DNA from: Asterias rubens
Lineage: Eukaryota; Echinodermata; Asteroidea; Forcipulatida; Asteriidae
NCBI RefSeq assembly: GCF_902459465.1
Contig: NW_022985705.1
Span: 1-64,000, forward strand
Direction of reading: 5' to 3'
DNA: 64,000 nt
The notes under the pieces were generated by a model. It did not search any database. It saw only the letters and a list, made by a program, of their open reading frames with translations, and was not told the origin of the DNA. Made by a program: the position numbers and the translations under genes. Positions 11,078-23,094 of the stretch are shown piece after piece (position 1 is the first letter of the stretch; each line of letters begins with the position of its first letter).

Positions 11078-14000
11078 ATGGACACCAAACCCTCATCAGT
11101 GGCGACACCAGGGCAGACCCTGGACCAACAGGCCAAGAAATTATCCAAAAAGCAAAGAAGAGAGCAGAGGTTGCAGGAGCAAGGCAAACTAGACCCAGCA
11201 GGTAAACCCTTTGCAGCACCAACAGCAGCAGCAGCTGCAGCAGCGAGTGGAAAGACACCAGCAAAGACACCTGCAGCAGCCGCAGCGTCAGAGTCTCAGG
11301 GAACTCAGAAGAGTAAAGCAGAACTAAAGGCTGAAAGACGTGCCAAGCAGGTCAGTATTTCAGGGGTTTCCCTGAACTTTTCTTTCAAATCGCCTGCCGG
11401 ACGAGTCAACCAGAATTGTGGGTAGCTTGCAAGTATTTTTCACTAGCCTGCATGATTTAATGCTTACAGTTTTCACAATGTCACAAAAACAAAATCCGGA
11501 AGTGAGGTTTGGACAATCTTAGCACCTTATTTCTGCCCTTAATAAGACTTTTTTCTTCCAAATACCAAGACTTTTCAAACTGTTTTACAAACTAAAATAA
11601 TTTATCTCAGGGATTTTACCAATGCACCCCTCATTTATTGTGACTCTGGCCTCAACATAACAAAGTGTTCTTGTAATTCCAGGAGGCAGACAGACAACGA
11701 AAAGCCAAGGAAGCTGGCGGAGGCCATGGAGGGTCAACGGGGGCGCCATCTGGGGGGTCATCAGGGGTAACATTACACACCAAAATCAGAGCTTCAAAAT
11801 CCACATCGTCAGATGGACCAGGTTGGTAACAATAATAATAATATATTTATTACGAGCTTAGTACGGATGTTTCTAAGAGCACATTCAATTTTTTCCTGCA
11901 AGTATGCGGGACTACATTTGAATTATGAGACCTACTCCTTTTACATAGCATTTTCTGGCTGAAAAATGGTACAAAAGAGTAGAATTATTTAATATTTAAA
12001 AATAATTTGTTAAGAGCACCCAATTCAAGCTCTGGTGCTTGTGATCAGCAGAGTGTGGGTTCAAGTCCCGGTCGTGACACCTGTGTCCTTATTTTTTTTA
12101 GAGCAAAACACTTAACCATGATTGCTTAATAAAATTTGGGAGGCAGTGCTTTCTGCTCTACCAGCCAGGATTCTGTCCTGATTGATGATACCCAAGCCTA
12201 CATTCGTATGGACTGTAAAGGGGGTATCCCTGTTTCAAACCCCGGAGTAGGTGACAATGGCCCCTGGAAAAATAGTTGAATTGTAGCCCACACTGAGGCC
12301 TTGTGTGTCTGGCGACTTGCATTAAAAAAAAAATTCTAAATAATTCCTACATGTCTAAGGTTATGATAGTTGCCTTGCAATGAAGTTACATCTTTTGACC
12401 CCTACCTGTAGGTCAAATGGTAGGAGGCTCTCTATTGACCGATAGTGGTATGTATCTGTATGGTGCCTGTCAATGCAATCATTTTTTTTTTAAATCTTGA
12501 AACTTTAACTTACAGCATCTCATGTCAAACCGGTTCATCTAAGACTTCATTTGCATTGGATATTAAATTAATAGGTTACTGTGTACCATGGTAAACTTTT
12601 ATTCTTGGTTGGGTTGAGTTACACAATGTACCATCCACGGGACTTAAATTTAGGGAAACAATCAACAAAAATGCATTAAGAGCTTGTAGCTAAAAATGTT
12701 CTGACTAGACCGGTATTTATTTTACAAGAACAAGGGGTTTCTGTCCCAGTGCTAAAATTACTGGGCTTTGGCCAGTGGTCATGTTTTGGTTACTGGCCCA
12801 ATGTGAAACTACAGGACTCTGGCCAGTGGTCCAGAGGTTTTTTTTGTTACTAGCCAATGTTTGAATTACAAGATGTATTTCAAGCCCTGGGGTTTACTGA
12901 CTCTGGCCTGTGCTCCAGTGGATATTTCAACCTCTGCACTGGTTTAAACCACTTTACATTCAGCCACCAGTCTTTCACTAAGCGCCTCGCCACAATAATT
13001 CTTTGTTTATTTCCTCATGGGTTGATTGTACAATACATTACACGGGTATCATTTGTTGATCACTGAGGTGGCATTACGCATTTTACTTGGAAGTGATTGT
13101 TTTTTTGTTTGTTTTTAAGATCACATTTTTATAAATTTACATATAACAACGCCCCAGCCAGATTGCAGACTAGGGCTATTGATATGAATGTTAATATTGG
13201 GCTCTATGCTTGTAAGGTTTTTTGCTTTCGTGCTTTGTGCTCCCAAGGTTTTTTTTCTTTTCGTAACAGCCTATCAAATCCCTGATTTAAAAGGAATGAT
13301 CAGGTGACTAAAGTTTGCATTAAATTGTTGATGTCCTTATGGTACCAAAGCATGATGTGTATAGTCTTGGTGCAAGGCATTTTTCTATATAATATTGTCT
13401 GTCATACATGTACATGTCATACCACTAGTAATAATGAACTACCATGTCTGGTATTGAGACTAGACTGTTGGTAAATGAAGGGCTATCAGCTTGCGGGTGC
13501 TTTTCCATGCAAATACTTGCTTTACTGTTGCTGAAAGAGGGAATACGAAGCACATAGTTATGTCGTTGGATGCGGGACGAGTTGGTTGATGGGAGGAGCC
13601 AGTGCTTTTTGGGAAGAGTTGGTTAAGCGTAGTACAATGTGGTTTCTTGGCGTGTGCAGAGTTTCTAGCCTTTGTTTTCTACGTGCATGTGCATTGCATT
13701 ATATTACATTGCATTGGACATTTACAATTGCATTAGTTTCTTGTTGTCATGTTTGTTATTTTCTGAATTTGTAACCTCCCAAGTAAAGGATTGATAAAAC
13801 TTAATTACATGTAGTAGCGAACAAATTCTATAATAATGTACGAGTTTAGCAAACACCGTGAACGGTCTGGATGTGATTTCTCTACAAAAATGGTAAGGCG
13901 GCTCACTTGCATGTGATATTAGTAGGGATATCCCTATCAATATCACATGCATTTTTGTGGAGAAATCACATCCAGGCCTTTCACAGTGAAACCAATTGAG

Positions 14001-17000
14001 AGAGGATAACTACCGGTAGTTTTTTAGCAGACCAGTTTTGTGCATTGATTAGAATTTGATTCATGCTGCAGAGCTCAAATTTGTAGGGAAATCTACAACA
14101 CAGTAGAACTTATATGTAGCTCAGAATTTATACAGGACCGGACTAATTGAATCTCACAGTTTGATACCTTTATATTTGAAAAATCATGAAAAGAAAATGT
14201 GTCTCACTGTCATTGGTCTTAGGGGTACGTACTGTTTACTTTGATAATCAAAGACACGGTTGCACTGAATGTTTTCCCTTTTTGTCTAAAAAGATATGAC
14301 ACAGTTGTGAGATTGTTTTTATCCAATTGGAGACTTTTGGACGGTGTTTTTTCACAGTTCTCGCCAGAAGTGCGCATGCTCAGAGCTACCCGCGCATTAC
14401 TGAGCGTATGTGCGTACGCTCAGATGCCTTAAAAAAGGACCAGTTTGTCTGCTGCCGCCAGCATCTAAAAAGTCTCACATAAAAAAAAAACCCAGACTCA
14501 AACACTTGTACAGTTGCAGTTTTCAAACCATAAAGATTCTGAAGTAACCCTGGTGAAACAAAAATTCCCGTTACTTTCTAATGCTTACCACTTTTTGATG
14601 TTTGTCCTCAATTGTAGTCTCGAGTTTGTCCAAGAAAGAGCCCCCTCGTGTGTCGGACGCGTTGAAGCAAGATGATCCAAAGGTGCAGAAGAGAAGAGCC
14701 AAGAAATTGGAGAGACATCAGGTAAGGTAGACCGGTGAAATCTCCTTCATCCATCTGAAATTATCGTCACTGGTGACTTAAACATTCATTTTGATGCAGC
14801 CTCAACACCAATGCAAATAAATTTAAGCATCCACTTCAGGCTTTTGGTCTTACCCAGCATATCAAGGAGTGGTCTCATCGTCTGGGTCATTACATGGACA
14901 ATGTCATAACTTGTGATATAACCCCACCCAATTTTATTTTCTCATGGTTGCATAAAGTAAACATTTGTGTGAAACATAATAATTTTGTAATTTTGTGTAG
15001 ATTCCCCAACGAGCTGAGATCGAGCGCAAAGTCAGTCTCTTCTCTCATCTCGATCAATATGAGAGACAGGTGTCGATCACTAGAGGGCTGAGCTTCGCTA
15101 GCGGAGGGATCCATCCGGCTGTTATGAGATTAGGATTACAGTATGCAGAGGGGATTATCTGTGGAGCTAATGCAAGGTAAGATTACTGCAGGAGTGGGTG
15201 TTGGAAGAGGGTAAATACAGAAGACCTCAGATACCTTTGTATTTTTCTTGACTCATTAACAGTCCTAGAAATACACAGAGGCCATGACCCTGGTCTTGGC
15301 CTTGATGACCCTTCAAAAGTTTTCCATAGACTTTAAGATTTTTTTGCGATGGAGGTGCCCTATGCAAAATGAAATTAGCCCAGCCTTCTTACGTTCACAA
15401 CTGATATCGTTTACAACCTATCGGACCTGCAACTAGGCATGACACTCCTCTCTAAATACTCCAGGACAAGAAGACCCAACCTACAGAACCCTATCGTAAA
15501 GGTGGAGCACTTTTGCACACCTACCAACAGCAACTCTCTGATGACCTTGGGATGGTTGGTATTGGATTACAGCAGCTTCAGAATATAACGATTTCTAAAC
15601 AACAATTCAGTTTATAAAGTGAGGTAGCTTGAAGCAGTTTTAGTTTAATCTGCCGCTAGAGGGCGCTCTTACATTTAGTGACGTAATTTGTATTATTTTT
15701 TAAACCAGACCTTTGCCAGAGTTGTATTAAGTAATGGTAAAGCATCAAAAGGTGTATATATCAACCTAAAATCCATTAAATAACGCCTTTTCAAAGTATG
15801 TTCAGTTCAATTCAATTCAATTTAATTCAATTCAATTTAATTCAATTGTTTATTGTCACACATATAAATACATATACAGTGAAATTCACTTCGGCTTGCG
15901 AGTCAAAAAATATTTAAAAAATAAAAAAAAATTACAAAAAAATACAGAAAACCCTTAAACCACATAGGCATATAGAATAACGAACAAAATAAACAGTATG
16001 CGCACATTATGCAGAGAGACAATAAGAACTATCGTAATAATCGTAATAATCATGTTGGAACTTACTTTTTGTTTTTATGAGAGGGCTACACTTAATTGAT
16101 TTGGGCTGTCAACCCCACTTAACTACCACCAGGGGCACATGACCACCCACTCCTGAGCCTAAAAAAGGGTTATCCCTTCACAGACAGCAAGGATGTAGAC
16201 ATGGTTATCATCTATCATCTACCTCACCCTCCTCTACAAAGTTCAGAACCAAGCTATTGCAGTCAATCCACACATACGTGTACCTTAACCCAGCAATCCC
16301 ATGTAATACTAGATCATTCCACCCAAATAAATATCAGATCATCCCAGGTAGGATACAGTCATTCTCAAACTCATTTTTCCCAAGAACCGTCATCTGGTGG
16401 ACATCACTCCCCGACAACATTATCACCTCCCCTTCAGTTGAGGTATTCAGGGGAGTGGTGACTGCTCACCTATAAGCAGCAATGAGTCTTTGTTTACTTG
16501 CACCTTGTACAAATGCACCCCTGCACCGCTCATGGACAAGTAGTCCCTCGGCTTTACGTCCTGTCTTATGGACCCTTCCGAGTATCCAAGTGTCATGACC
16601 AGGATTTGAACCCACACTCTGTAGCTGACAACACCAGAGTTTGTGTCCAGTGAACTAGACCGCTCGACCACGACACGCCAATGCTTGTACTTCGTTCTTT
16701 TTAAATCTGTTTAAATTATTGTTAATATCTGTATATTGTTGTAATGCGCAGCTGTACATATTTTTTATGAAACTTGTGCATAATAAATGAATAAATTATT
16801 ATTATTATTATTTTTGTTGTGATATGTCATTGCAGATGTATAGCCATGTTGCATGCTTTCAAGCAAGTCATAGCTGACTACACCACCCCACCCCAGAAGG
16901 AGTTATCCAGAGATCTAGAAAGTAAGATCAAACCATACATCAGGTAATTGACCCCTTGCACAACTTCCAGGGCCCAATTTCATAGAGATGCTAAGCACAA

Positions 17001-20000
17001 AAATTTGCTTAGCATGAAATTTCTTCCTTGATAAAAACAGGATTACCAACCAAATTTCCATATGTTGCATATTCCTTATTAATGGTATTCAACTGTTGTT
17101 TGCTTATCCTGAAAATTAAGTGGAAATTTGGAAGGTAATCCTATTTTTATCAAGGCAAAAATTTCAAGCTTAACAAATTTTAGTGCTTAATAATAATAAT
17201 AATAATGAACCATTTTTGTATAGCGCATATCATAATCACAGACAAGTCTCTATGCGCTTTGCAGCTCTATGAAATTAGGCCCAGGTTTTTTTTAACTATT
17301 ACATGTTGGCTAGTGAAAAAAACTGAGGGCGCCCCAACATTTTGGTTGACTCATCCGGTGGGAGAGTGGACAAATTAATGAGGGAAACCCCCTGAATTGT
17401 CGTGATTGTTTTTGAGATTTTGAGTGTCAAATGTTTAACTTTGATTTGTGTTTGGTTTGATTGTAGTTTTCTGAATGTATGTCGACCTAAGTCAGTGAGT
17501 ATGGGGAATGCAATCAAGTATGTCAAGCTACAGATAAGTCAGATTCCCCAGGACATGGCTGATACAAAGGTATGTATACACCAATACACCAAAGACAAAG
17601 ACATACATGTAGAGCAAGTTCGAGTGCTAACATTTAGTCAACACCTGATTAACCACTGACCAGCAATGTACATGCGCAGTATCGCACTCACTCGAAAGAC
17701 TTGTTTGAAAGTCTAGTCAGCAATCGGGAACACTTTCGCATTTTCGCTGTAGTATCACTGGTTCCCTTCTGCCCATTACACATGTTAGCATGGAACAAGC
17801 TATTGAGACCAGTGAAGAAACCATGGTCATGAGGTTGGTTCCAAATGGTCGACCACAGTAGTCAACCAATGTTCGACCAGCCTTGGTTTGATTCAAACTA
17901 GTCAACCTTTAGTTAACCGTGGTGCACACTCGAACTTGCTCACAGCTGCAGCATTTTAAGACCGGTTGACTGAAGCATGTCTGGCGGTCCTAGTGATGCG
18001 CTAGTTGGTGTGCAAGCTTACGCTTGGGCAATGGTAATGCATAATGCAATCTAGCCTGATATTCTTACTACGTTAGTCTGTTTTCTATTTTTGTTTTACC
18101 CTTGGGAAAAATCTGAATTTTTGTTATTCTAAGTAAGGCCTGCAAAAGTCTATTAAAAGCACTGGACACCTTTAGTAATTGTCAAAGACCAACAAGAATA
18201 ACAAATAATGAGAATTTCACCTCGTGATTATTTTCTGTGACAGTGCACTCAATCTGTCCAACACTTATTATTAACAAATTTTGTATTTTTTCTTAGGCAA
18301 AGGAACATCTATATCAGTGCATTGACTCTTATGTGAATAAGATTATTCTGGCTGCTGTAGCAATCTCTAAAGATGCGATTAAGAAGATTAAAAATGGAGA
18401 TGTAATCCTCATATACACATGGTATGTAAAACTATGTCACTAAATAAACTATTTAATAGTAAACTTGCATGTACAACCATGTAATAATTCTCTCTTGAGG
18501 GAGTGTTGGCTCTAAAAAGAGCCGGTTTGGTCTCAACGTTTCAAACAGTATTCGCCTGAAATATCTGTTTTTCGATGGAAACAATTCAAATATAAAACAA
18601 AGCCATTTTTCAATGATTGTCAGTGTAAGCCATTACTGGGATTGGTAGTGCTTGTAAAAGAACCCAGAACACTTATCATTAATAATATTAATAATAATTG
18701 TGGCTTCTTATAAAGTGCCCATGTCCGTCACTCAGTGACACTCCTGGCGCTGTTACACACAGTATTTCCTGCAAGAAATGGAAGAGTGGGTGTTAACGCA
18801 GGTGTTTCTGGTTCACATAGCAAGCACCCTTGTTTACAGGTTTTCCTCAGGCTTGCGAGCTACAGTGATAAACTTCACTTATGAGGCAACCTTGGTTTCA
18901 TCACAAGATATATATAATAACAGACGCTTATCATGGAAGAGTAGGGATTATTACCCCCGGTGTTTCTGGTTCACATAGCAAGCACCATTGTTTAAAGGTT
19001 TCCTCAGGCTTGCAAGCTACAGTGATTTAAAGTTCACTTATGAGGCATTCTTGGTTTCATCACCGGAAATACAAAACAAAAATAATAGTAATAATGAGAC
19101 CTTATTGCCCTGACAAGACAAAATGTCTGTCTTTCCATAGAAATAATTCAAATATAAAACAGAGCATTTCATGTCATGGTTTCACAGTTCTTCCCTGATA
19201 TACAAAGTTCTTTGTGACGCCCATGAAGCCGGCAAGACATTCCGAGTGATCGTGGCCGATAGTAGACCCAAATCAGAAGGCATTGAAGCTGTACGTCGAC
19301 TCATGAAACATGGAATCAAGTGTACATACATCCTGATCAGCGCAATCTCCTACATGATGCAAGAGGTTTGTGCTAGAAGTGCATTTAAAAATCAGAATCT
19401 CTTAAATGTGTTGATCCACAGAACAGTAAGCTTATTTTGAAGTTTTTTGATGAAAACAAGTCTTTTTTTTTTTTCTAATTTAAGAGAAAGACAAGCACAA
19501 TTTTAATCTTTTTTTTTTGTTAATTAACCATGATTGTAGGGCATTAATTCAGTCAACTACATGTAAGTGAGACTTTATTTTTTCATGCTAAAGTAGTTTT
19601 TTCTGTGAAATACTTTTTTCTGAAATGAAGTCATAATCAAGAAAACTGGATCAAAAAAATTTAAACGAAAAACGTAACAACCAAAGTTATAACAATGGAA
19701 TTTAAGGACTTTGTATTTACATGCTTAAAATTGTACATGGTGGGATTGTCCATAAATGTCATAGTCCTAGTTTATTTTTCTTTGTTCTTCCCAAAACTGT
19801 CAAGGTATCCAAGGTGTTCTTAGGAGCTCACGCCTTATTGGCCAATGGTTACGTCATGTCTAGGGTGGGGTCGTCCATCATCGCTATGGTAGCCAAGGCG
19901 TACAACGTGCCCGTTCTTGTCTGCTGCGAAACCTACAAGTTTAGTGAACGTGTACAAACAGATAGCTTTGTCTTCAATGAGTTGGGTAAGTATTGTAGTA

Positions 20001-20814
20001 TTTGCATTGTATCATTGAATGGCATGTCATAACCGTTTTTACTGACAAAATTTGATTAAAGAATGAACAATAGTATCAACGTATGGGCGTTTGTGATGGT
20101 TATACAGAAATAAATGGTCTTACTCACCAAATAATATAATGTGTAGCCCTAGTCAGGAACAGAGGACATCTGTGATGCTATCAAGCAAAATGAGTCTTTT
20201 GCTGTTGTCGACCCGGGTCTTTTTTCTTTGTTTTTATTATGAAAAGAGAACAATCTATGGTTTAAAACTGTTAAAACCCTATGTTCATAGTATTTTTGGT
20301 TCAAAAGTTGTGATATTAGAAACACAAAGAGATGCCAGAGAATGAAGCTGAGAAAAAGGGAACAGTCAAGTTGTTTATTGAACATACACCATCACATTTT
20401 CTTTCAATGCTAACTTTTTCCTATTTCTGCTGTTATTTAAAAAGATAGAAGTTGCGAATATAAATAAGATATTTTTTGTGCATTTAAAACAGAAAAAAAT
20501 GGATTTGAAAATGTCACCCCTTTGGCCTGCTTTGGCTTGTTTCTCCATACTGGTGTTTCTGACAAATTTCTATCTGTGTTTAAACCTTTGCATTTTTATT
20601 TCTTCCTTGTACAGGAGATCCAGACGATCTAGTGAAGATCAGGAAACCCACCCAGTACCTGAAGGACTGGAGAAACATCCAGTCCCTAACCATCCTCAAT
20701 CTCGTCTATGATGTCACACCACCTGACTTCATCTCCATGGTGATCACCGAGATTGGCATGTTACCATGCACGTCTGTACCTGTCGTGTTGAGAGTCAAGA
20801 ATGTCGAAACGTAA
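11078..20814 (+). CDS. EIF2B4: Translation initiation factor eIF2B subunit delta, complete gene
   Basis: This encodes a regulatory-subcomplex subunit of eIF2B, the cytosolic guanine-nucleotide exchange factor that recharges eIF2 with GTP and is inhibited by phosphorylated eIF2alpha. Coding exons: 11078-11350, 11683-11821, 14618-14721, 15001-15176, 16836-16943, 17467-17569, 18297-18421, 19188-19365, 19805-19985, 20615-20814 (TAA). All junctions are GT-AG, phases agree, and the total of 1587 nt gives 528 residues (human about 523). Residues 1-170 are a low-complexity Lys/Ala/Gln-rich tail typical of the delta subunit. About 175-300 is the helical domain ([31 protein letters not shown]). About 330-528 is the Rossmann-like eIF2B alpha/beta/delta fold, with [22 protein letters not shown] (416-424), [12 protein letters not shown] (437-448) and [11 protein letters not shown]. 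The ATG has G at +4. It converges on AK2. The introns carry SINE, LINE and MITE insertions. Confidence 0.97.
12035..12325 (+). repeat. tRNA-related SINE copy in EIF2B4 intron
   Basis: A box B-like GGGTTCAAGTCCCGG (12058-12072) is followed by a body with GAGCAAAACACTTAACCATG, a CAAACCCCGGAGTAGGTGAC block and GGAAAAATAGTTGAATTGTAG. The latter part recurs inverted at 43620-43775. The arrangement (tRNA-like head and unrelated body, dispersed) is that of a SINE. The box A half is poorly preserved. Confidence 0.6.
12412..12447 (+). CDS. EIF2B4: Possible 36-nt cassette exon of EIF2B4
   Basis: Inside the intron 11822-14617 there is an acceptor (TTGACCCCTACCTGTAG), 36 exon bases and a donor (GTG|GTATGT). 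Read in the phase set by the preceding exon, it encodes [12 protein letters not shown] without a stop and returns the same phase, so it can be included (540 residues) or skipped (528). It would extend the low-complexity N-terminal tail near residue 138. The frame compatibility is seen directly; actual use is inference. The neighbouring intron sequence contains SINE and repeat copies, so it could also be a fortuitous match. Confidence 0.35.
12715..12960. repeat. Dispersed GGCCAGTGGTCC repeat
   Basis: Repeated phrases such as ACTGGGCTTTGGCCAGTGGT, TACTGGCCCAATGTGAAA and GGACTCTGGCCAGTGGTCCA occur at intervals of about 60 bp. The same family is found at 38580-38790, 39050-39190, 50250-50580, 55640-55715 and, more weakly, 56070-56140, and on both strands. 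It is a degenerate tandem/dispersed repeat with inherent dyad symmetry (TGGCCA, CTGGACCA...). Confidence 0.65.
13854..13988. mobile_element. Short inverted-repeat element in EIF2B4 intron
   Basis: Outer arms 13854-13892 and 13950-13988 pair over about 39 bp with few mismatches (core GGATGTGATTTCTC / GAGAAATCACATCC). An inner dyad GCATGTGATATT / AATATCACATGC surrounds a GGGATATCCC palindrome. The left arm has an extra ~16-nt block (GTAAGGCGGCTCACTT). This looks like a tiny MITE or a foldback remnant. Confidence 0.6.
14752..14925 (+). pseudogene. LINE endonuclease-domain fragment
   Basis: Translation gives [14 protein letters not shown] in one frame and, after a one-base frameshift near 14820, [20 protein letters not shown] followed by MDNVIT. 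These correspond to the GDFN(I/F)H and downstream THxxGHxLDLVIT motifs of the AP-endonuclease domain of L2/CR1-type non-LTR retrotransposons. It is a dead fragment in an EIF2B4 intron. Confidence 0.75.
15275..15375. repeat. Dispersed repeat (CCTTCAAAAGTTTTCC family)
   Basis: The stretch with GGTCTTGGCCTTGATGACCC, CTTCAAAAGTTTTCCATAG and CCCTATGCAAAATGAAATTA is repeated with changes at 20855-20985 and, inverted, around 10865-10975 and 30590-30645. No coding content is recognised. It is a short interspersed repeat of unknown class. Confidence 0.55.
15806..15846. repeat. (AATTC)n microsatellite
   Basis: Imperfect pentanucleotide units (TTCAA/TTTAA) over about 40 bp in an EIF2B4 intron. Similar pentamer tracts occur at 26213-26465 and 31148-31192. 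Confidence 0.9.
16190..16812 (+). pseudogene. LINE 3' end with truncated ORF2 C-terminus
   Basis: The translation 16257-16475 contains [20 protein letters not shown] and [10 protein letters not shown], matching the usual C-terminal (S/F)FPRTxxxWNxLP...SLxxFK signature of LINE ORF2. The element continues through a 3' untranslated part with GTAATGCGCAGCTGTACATA and ends in ATAAATGAATAAATT(ATT)n at 16812. A tRNA-like segment is embedded in the 3' part on the opposite strand (16588-16679). It lies in the intron just before the 16836 exon of EIF2B4. Confidence 0.7.
16588..16679 (-). repeat. tRNA-derived SINE head
   Basis: On the minus strand a box A (GTGGTCGAGCGGTCTAG) and a box B (GGGTTCAAATCCTGG) lie at tRNA spacing, with a long middle arm reminiscent of tRNA-Leu/Ser, and the whole begins GGCGTGTCGTGG. 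The stem ends do not pair as in a functional tRNA (3' side ends TCATGACACTTGG), so it is called SINE rather than tRNA gene. Confidence 0.65.
16970..17282. mobile_element. GGGCCCAATTTCATAG-family MITE with nested LINE tail
   Basis: The left end is GGGCCCAATTTCATAGAGAT, the right end CAGCTCTATGAAATTAGGCC. Internal inverted blocks (CTTGATAAAAACAGGATTAC / GTAATCCTATTTTTATCAAG) make it a near-palindrome. Between the arms, (TAA)n followed by GAACCATTTTTGTATAGCGC (about 17190-17268) is the reversed 3' end of an L2-like LINE, i.e. a later insertion. It is in an EIF2B4 intron. Confidence 0.75.
18801..19064. repeat. ~105-bp direct duplication in EIF2B4 intron
   Basis: 18801-18906 and 18959-19064 are near-identical (both start GTGTTTCTGGTTCACATAGC and contain TTCCTCAGGCTTGC and GAGGCA..CTTGGTTTCATCAC). 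They are separated by about 52 bp and followed by the exon at 19188. A local tandem duplication is the simplest explanation. Confidence 0.85.
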
Positions 20815-21600
20815 CCCATCGTGTCCTGGACAGGCCTGGAAGTAGTTGCAGGCCCTGGAGGCCATTGCCCGTGGTCTTGGCCTTCGGCCCCTTCAAAAGT
20901 TTCTCATTGGTTTTAAGATTTTTCAATGGAATGGCCCTCTGCAAAATGATAATTGCTTTGCCCTTTTGAAGATCAAATTCCAGGCCTGTTTGGAGACCTT
21001 AGAAGTTGAACAAATCTACATATAATCTGTGGTATTTTGTTAAGGGAGTGCCCTCAAACCAATAAGGGTAAAGTATCTTGCTCAAGAATATAAACTGGAA
21101 CCCACATAAACTGGAACGTCTTGCACCAGAGCTTCAGTCCGTCACTCTTTACCCCTGGGCCACGGCACGCCACAGTCACCTATTGTCAAAACAATTTTCG
21201 TTTGTGCAACAATGTCATATTTTTGTCAAAGGGAGTGGACTGCAGACTGTTTTGCTGGGCCCTGACATTAGGGCTAGCCCTTAACACTTGCCCATTAAAA
21301 ACTGCTTGGTCAGTAAGCACCACCTCCACTTCTCCTCGCCGCGCGCCTCACTATCGAGTGTTAGCGGGCGCTGTTGAAAAAATGCCAGATCACCCCACCA
21401 CACCACACTCAAAACAACAATCACGGCTTACAGAAATAACCTCTTTCAGTGGAATAGTCACTGTGTGTATAGCGTTGAGTGTATGGGGCCTTTGGCATAC
21501 CATACAGGTTGACCAACTCAACAAGAACGTCTTGCACCAAGTCTACTGCAAATGCTTCAATGGATATGGAGGAAGATATAATATACAAGTGTCTCGTACA

Positions 21601-21840
21601 TTTAAAGGCAGTGGACACTATTGGTAATCACACAAGTTTAGAACTTGAGGTCTCGAAATCAACTATCTAAACGCACACAACTTCGTGTGACAAGGTTTTT
21701 TTCTTTCATTATTATCTCGGAAGTTCAATGACCGATTGAGCTCAAATTTTCACAGGATCGTTATTTTATGCATATGTTGAGATACAACAAGTGAGAAGAC
21801 TGGTCTTTGAAAATTACCAATAGTGTCCACTGCCTTTAAA
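21601..21840. mobile_element. GGACACTATTGG-family MITE, internally deleted copy
   Basis: The ends are exact inverted repeats over about 25 bp (TTTAAAGGCAGTGGACACTA... and ...TAGTGTCCACTGCCTTTAAA). At about 240 bp it lacks half of the 390-bp form at 49356. TTAA at both ends fits a TTAA-targeting superfamily (piggyBac or Kolobok-like); the class is inferred. Confidence 0.85.
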
Positions 21841-21905
21841 AAGGAATGTTTTCAGTTAACTCTTTCACTAGTTTAAATCCCCTTGGAAATTTATTTGTGA
21901 ACAAA

Positions 21906-21911
21906 AATAAA
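21906..21911 (+). terminator. EIF2B4: Possible EIF2B4 polyadenylation signal
   Basis: The first canonical AATAAA on the plus strand that I see downstream of the EIF2B4 stop, about 1.1 kb after it and just beyond a MITE. An earlier variant signal is possible. Confidence 0.3.
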
Positions 21912-22360
21912 GACTGCACGCCCAGACATAATTCAGAATGGGAAACAGGACTCTTTAGGGTACGATCATGACCCGTTTTTGGGGTGTCGTTATTTGCAAA
22001 AAAAACAAGTAAAAACTTATGTGTACATACTGTATTACCAAGTTATCATTAAAATAAAAGGTGCCTGAAATGGATATACTCCTAAATAAGAAGTGTGGTG
22101 GTAAGTGGTGCTTTGAAAGTACTAAGTGTTCTCATTTTAACAAGTGTTCTCAAATTACAAGATCTAACTGTAGACTGAAACATCTGCAAGAGAAATACAA
22201 GTCTGCACTCCAAAAATGCAGATTTCTGCTCTTCTTTGAGCATGTTGAATGATTTGGCAAGTGTATGGTGCATTTACTCCTGCATTGGTTAGGATTCTGT
22301 GCTAACCTCCTTAACAGTTAGTTGATTGCAAGCAAAGAATGCTACCCTGATGGATTATAA

Positions 22361-22848
22361 GGCCCAATTTCATGGCTCTGCTTACCGCCAAACTCTGCGC
22401 TTGCGATCACCATTCTTTGCTTATTGTGCAATGGCCAAATTTCTGCACTAGCTGAGTAAAGCGAAGAATCCCTAGTAACATGGAGTACGCACACACAAGC
22501 AAAAATTTCCTGCCAACACATGAGATTTGACAAAGTGCGGAATTCTCTGTTTCTGTAAGCGTTGATCCTTTGCTTAACACATGGACTATAAGCAGAGCCC
22601 CAGGGCCCAATTTAATAGAGCTGCTAAGCAGAGTAATTTGCTTAGCATGAAATTTCTTCTTCGATAAAAACAGGATTACCAACCAAATTTCCATTTGTTG
22701 CAAACTGCTTGTTAATGGTATTCAGCTGTTGTTTGCTTATCCTGAAAATCACGTGGAAATTCTGTTGGTAATCCTGTTTTTTATCAAGGAAGAATTTCCA
22801 TGCTAAGCAAATTTGTGTGCTTAGCAGTGCTATGAAATTGAGCCCTGA
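22361..22848. mobile_element. Two adjacent GGGCCCAATTTCATAG-family MITEs
   Basis: The first copy (22361-22600) runs from GGCCCAATTTCATGGCTCTG to GCAGAGCCCCAGGGCCC. The second (22602-22848) starts GGGCCCAATTTAATAGAGCT and ends GTGCTATGAAATTGAGCCC, with the internal pair CGATAAAAACAGGATTACC / GGTAATCCTGTTTTTTATC. Neither codes for a protein. Confidence 0.75.
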
Positions 22849-23094
22849 TCACAGCAAACAATTTTGGGATAAACGGCTATGGATTCTCTATCAAAAACTG
22901 TTTTCAAACAGCATCTTTCAGGCCAAAACAAAATGTTTGTTTATCCATAGATGGTCCCAAAAGACAGGGTCAATCTGTAATTTGTTTAAATACATGTATG
23001 TTTTATATGGATATTGTACTTGGGAATATAAACTCTTTGGTATAAAAATATTAAGTCACATAACAACATTTTCACTGTGTTTTTTAAGCAATCG

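Noticed and set aside
11822-11826. Alternative donor four bases downstream of the EIF2B4 second coding exon (TTG|GTAACA)
   Set aside because: It would shift the frame relative to the next exon; the donor after 11821 keeps the phase.
16588-16679. Functional tRNA gene (Leu/Ser type)
   Set aside because: Boxes A and B are good, but the acceptor stem does not pair and the copy lies inside a LINE 3' region; SINE origin is more likely.
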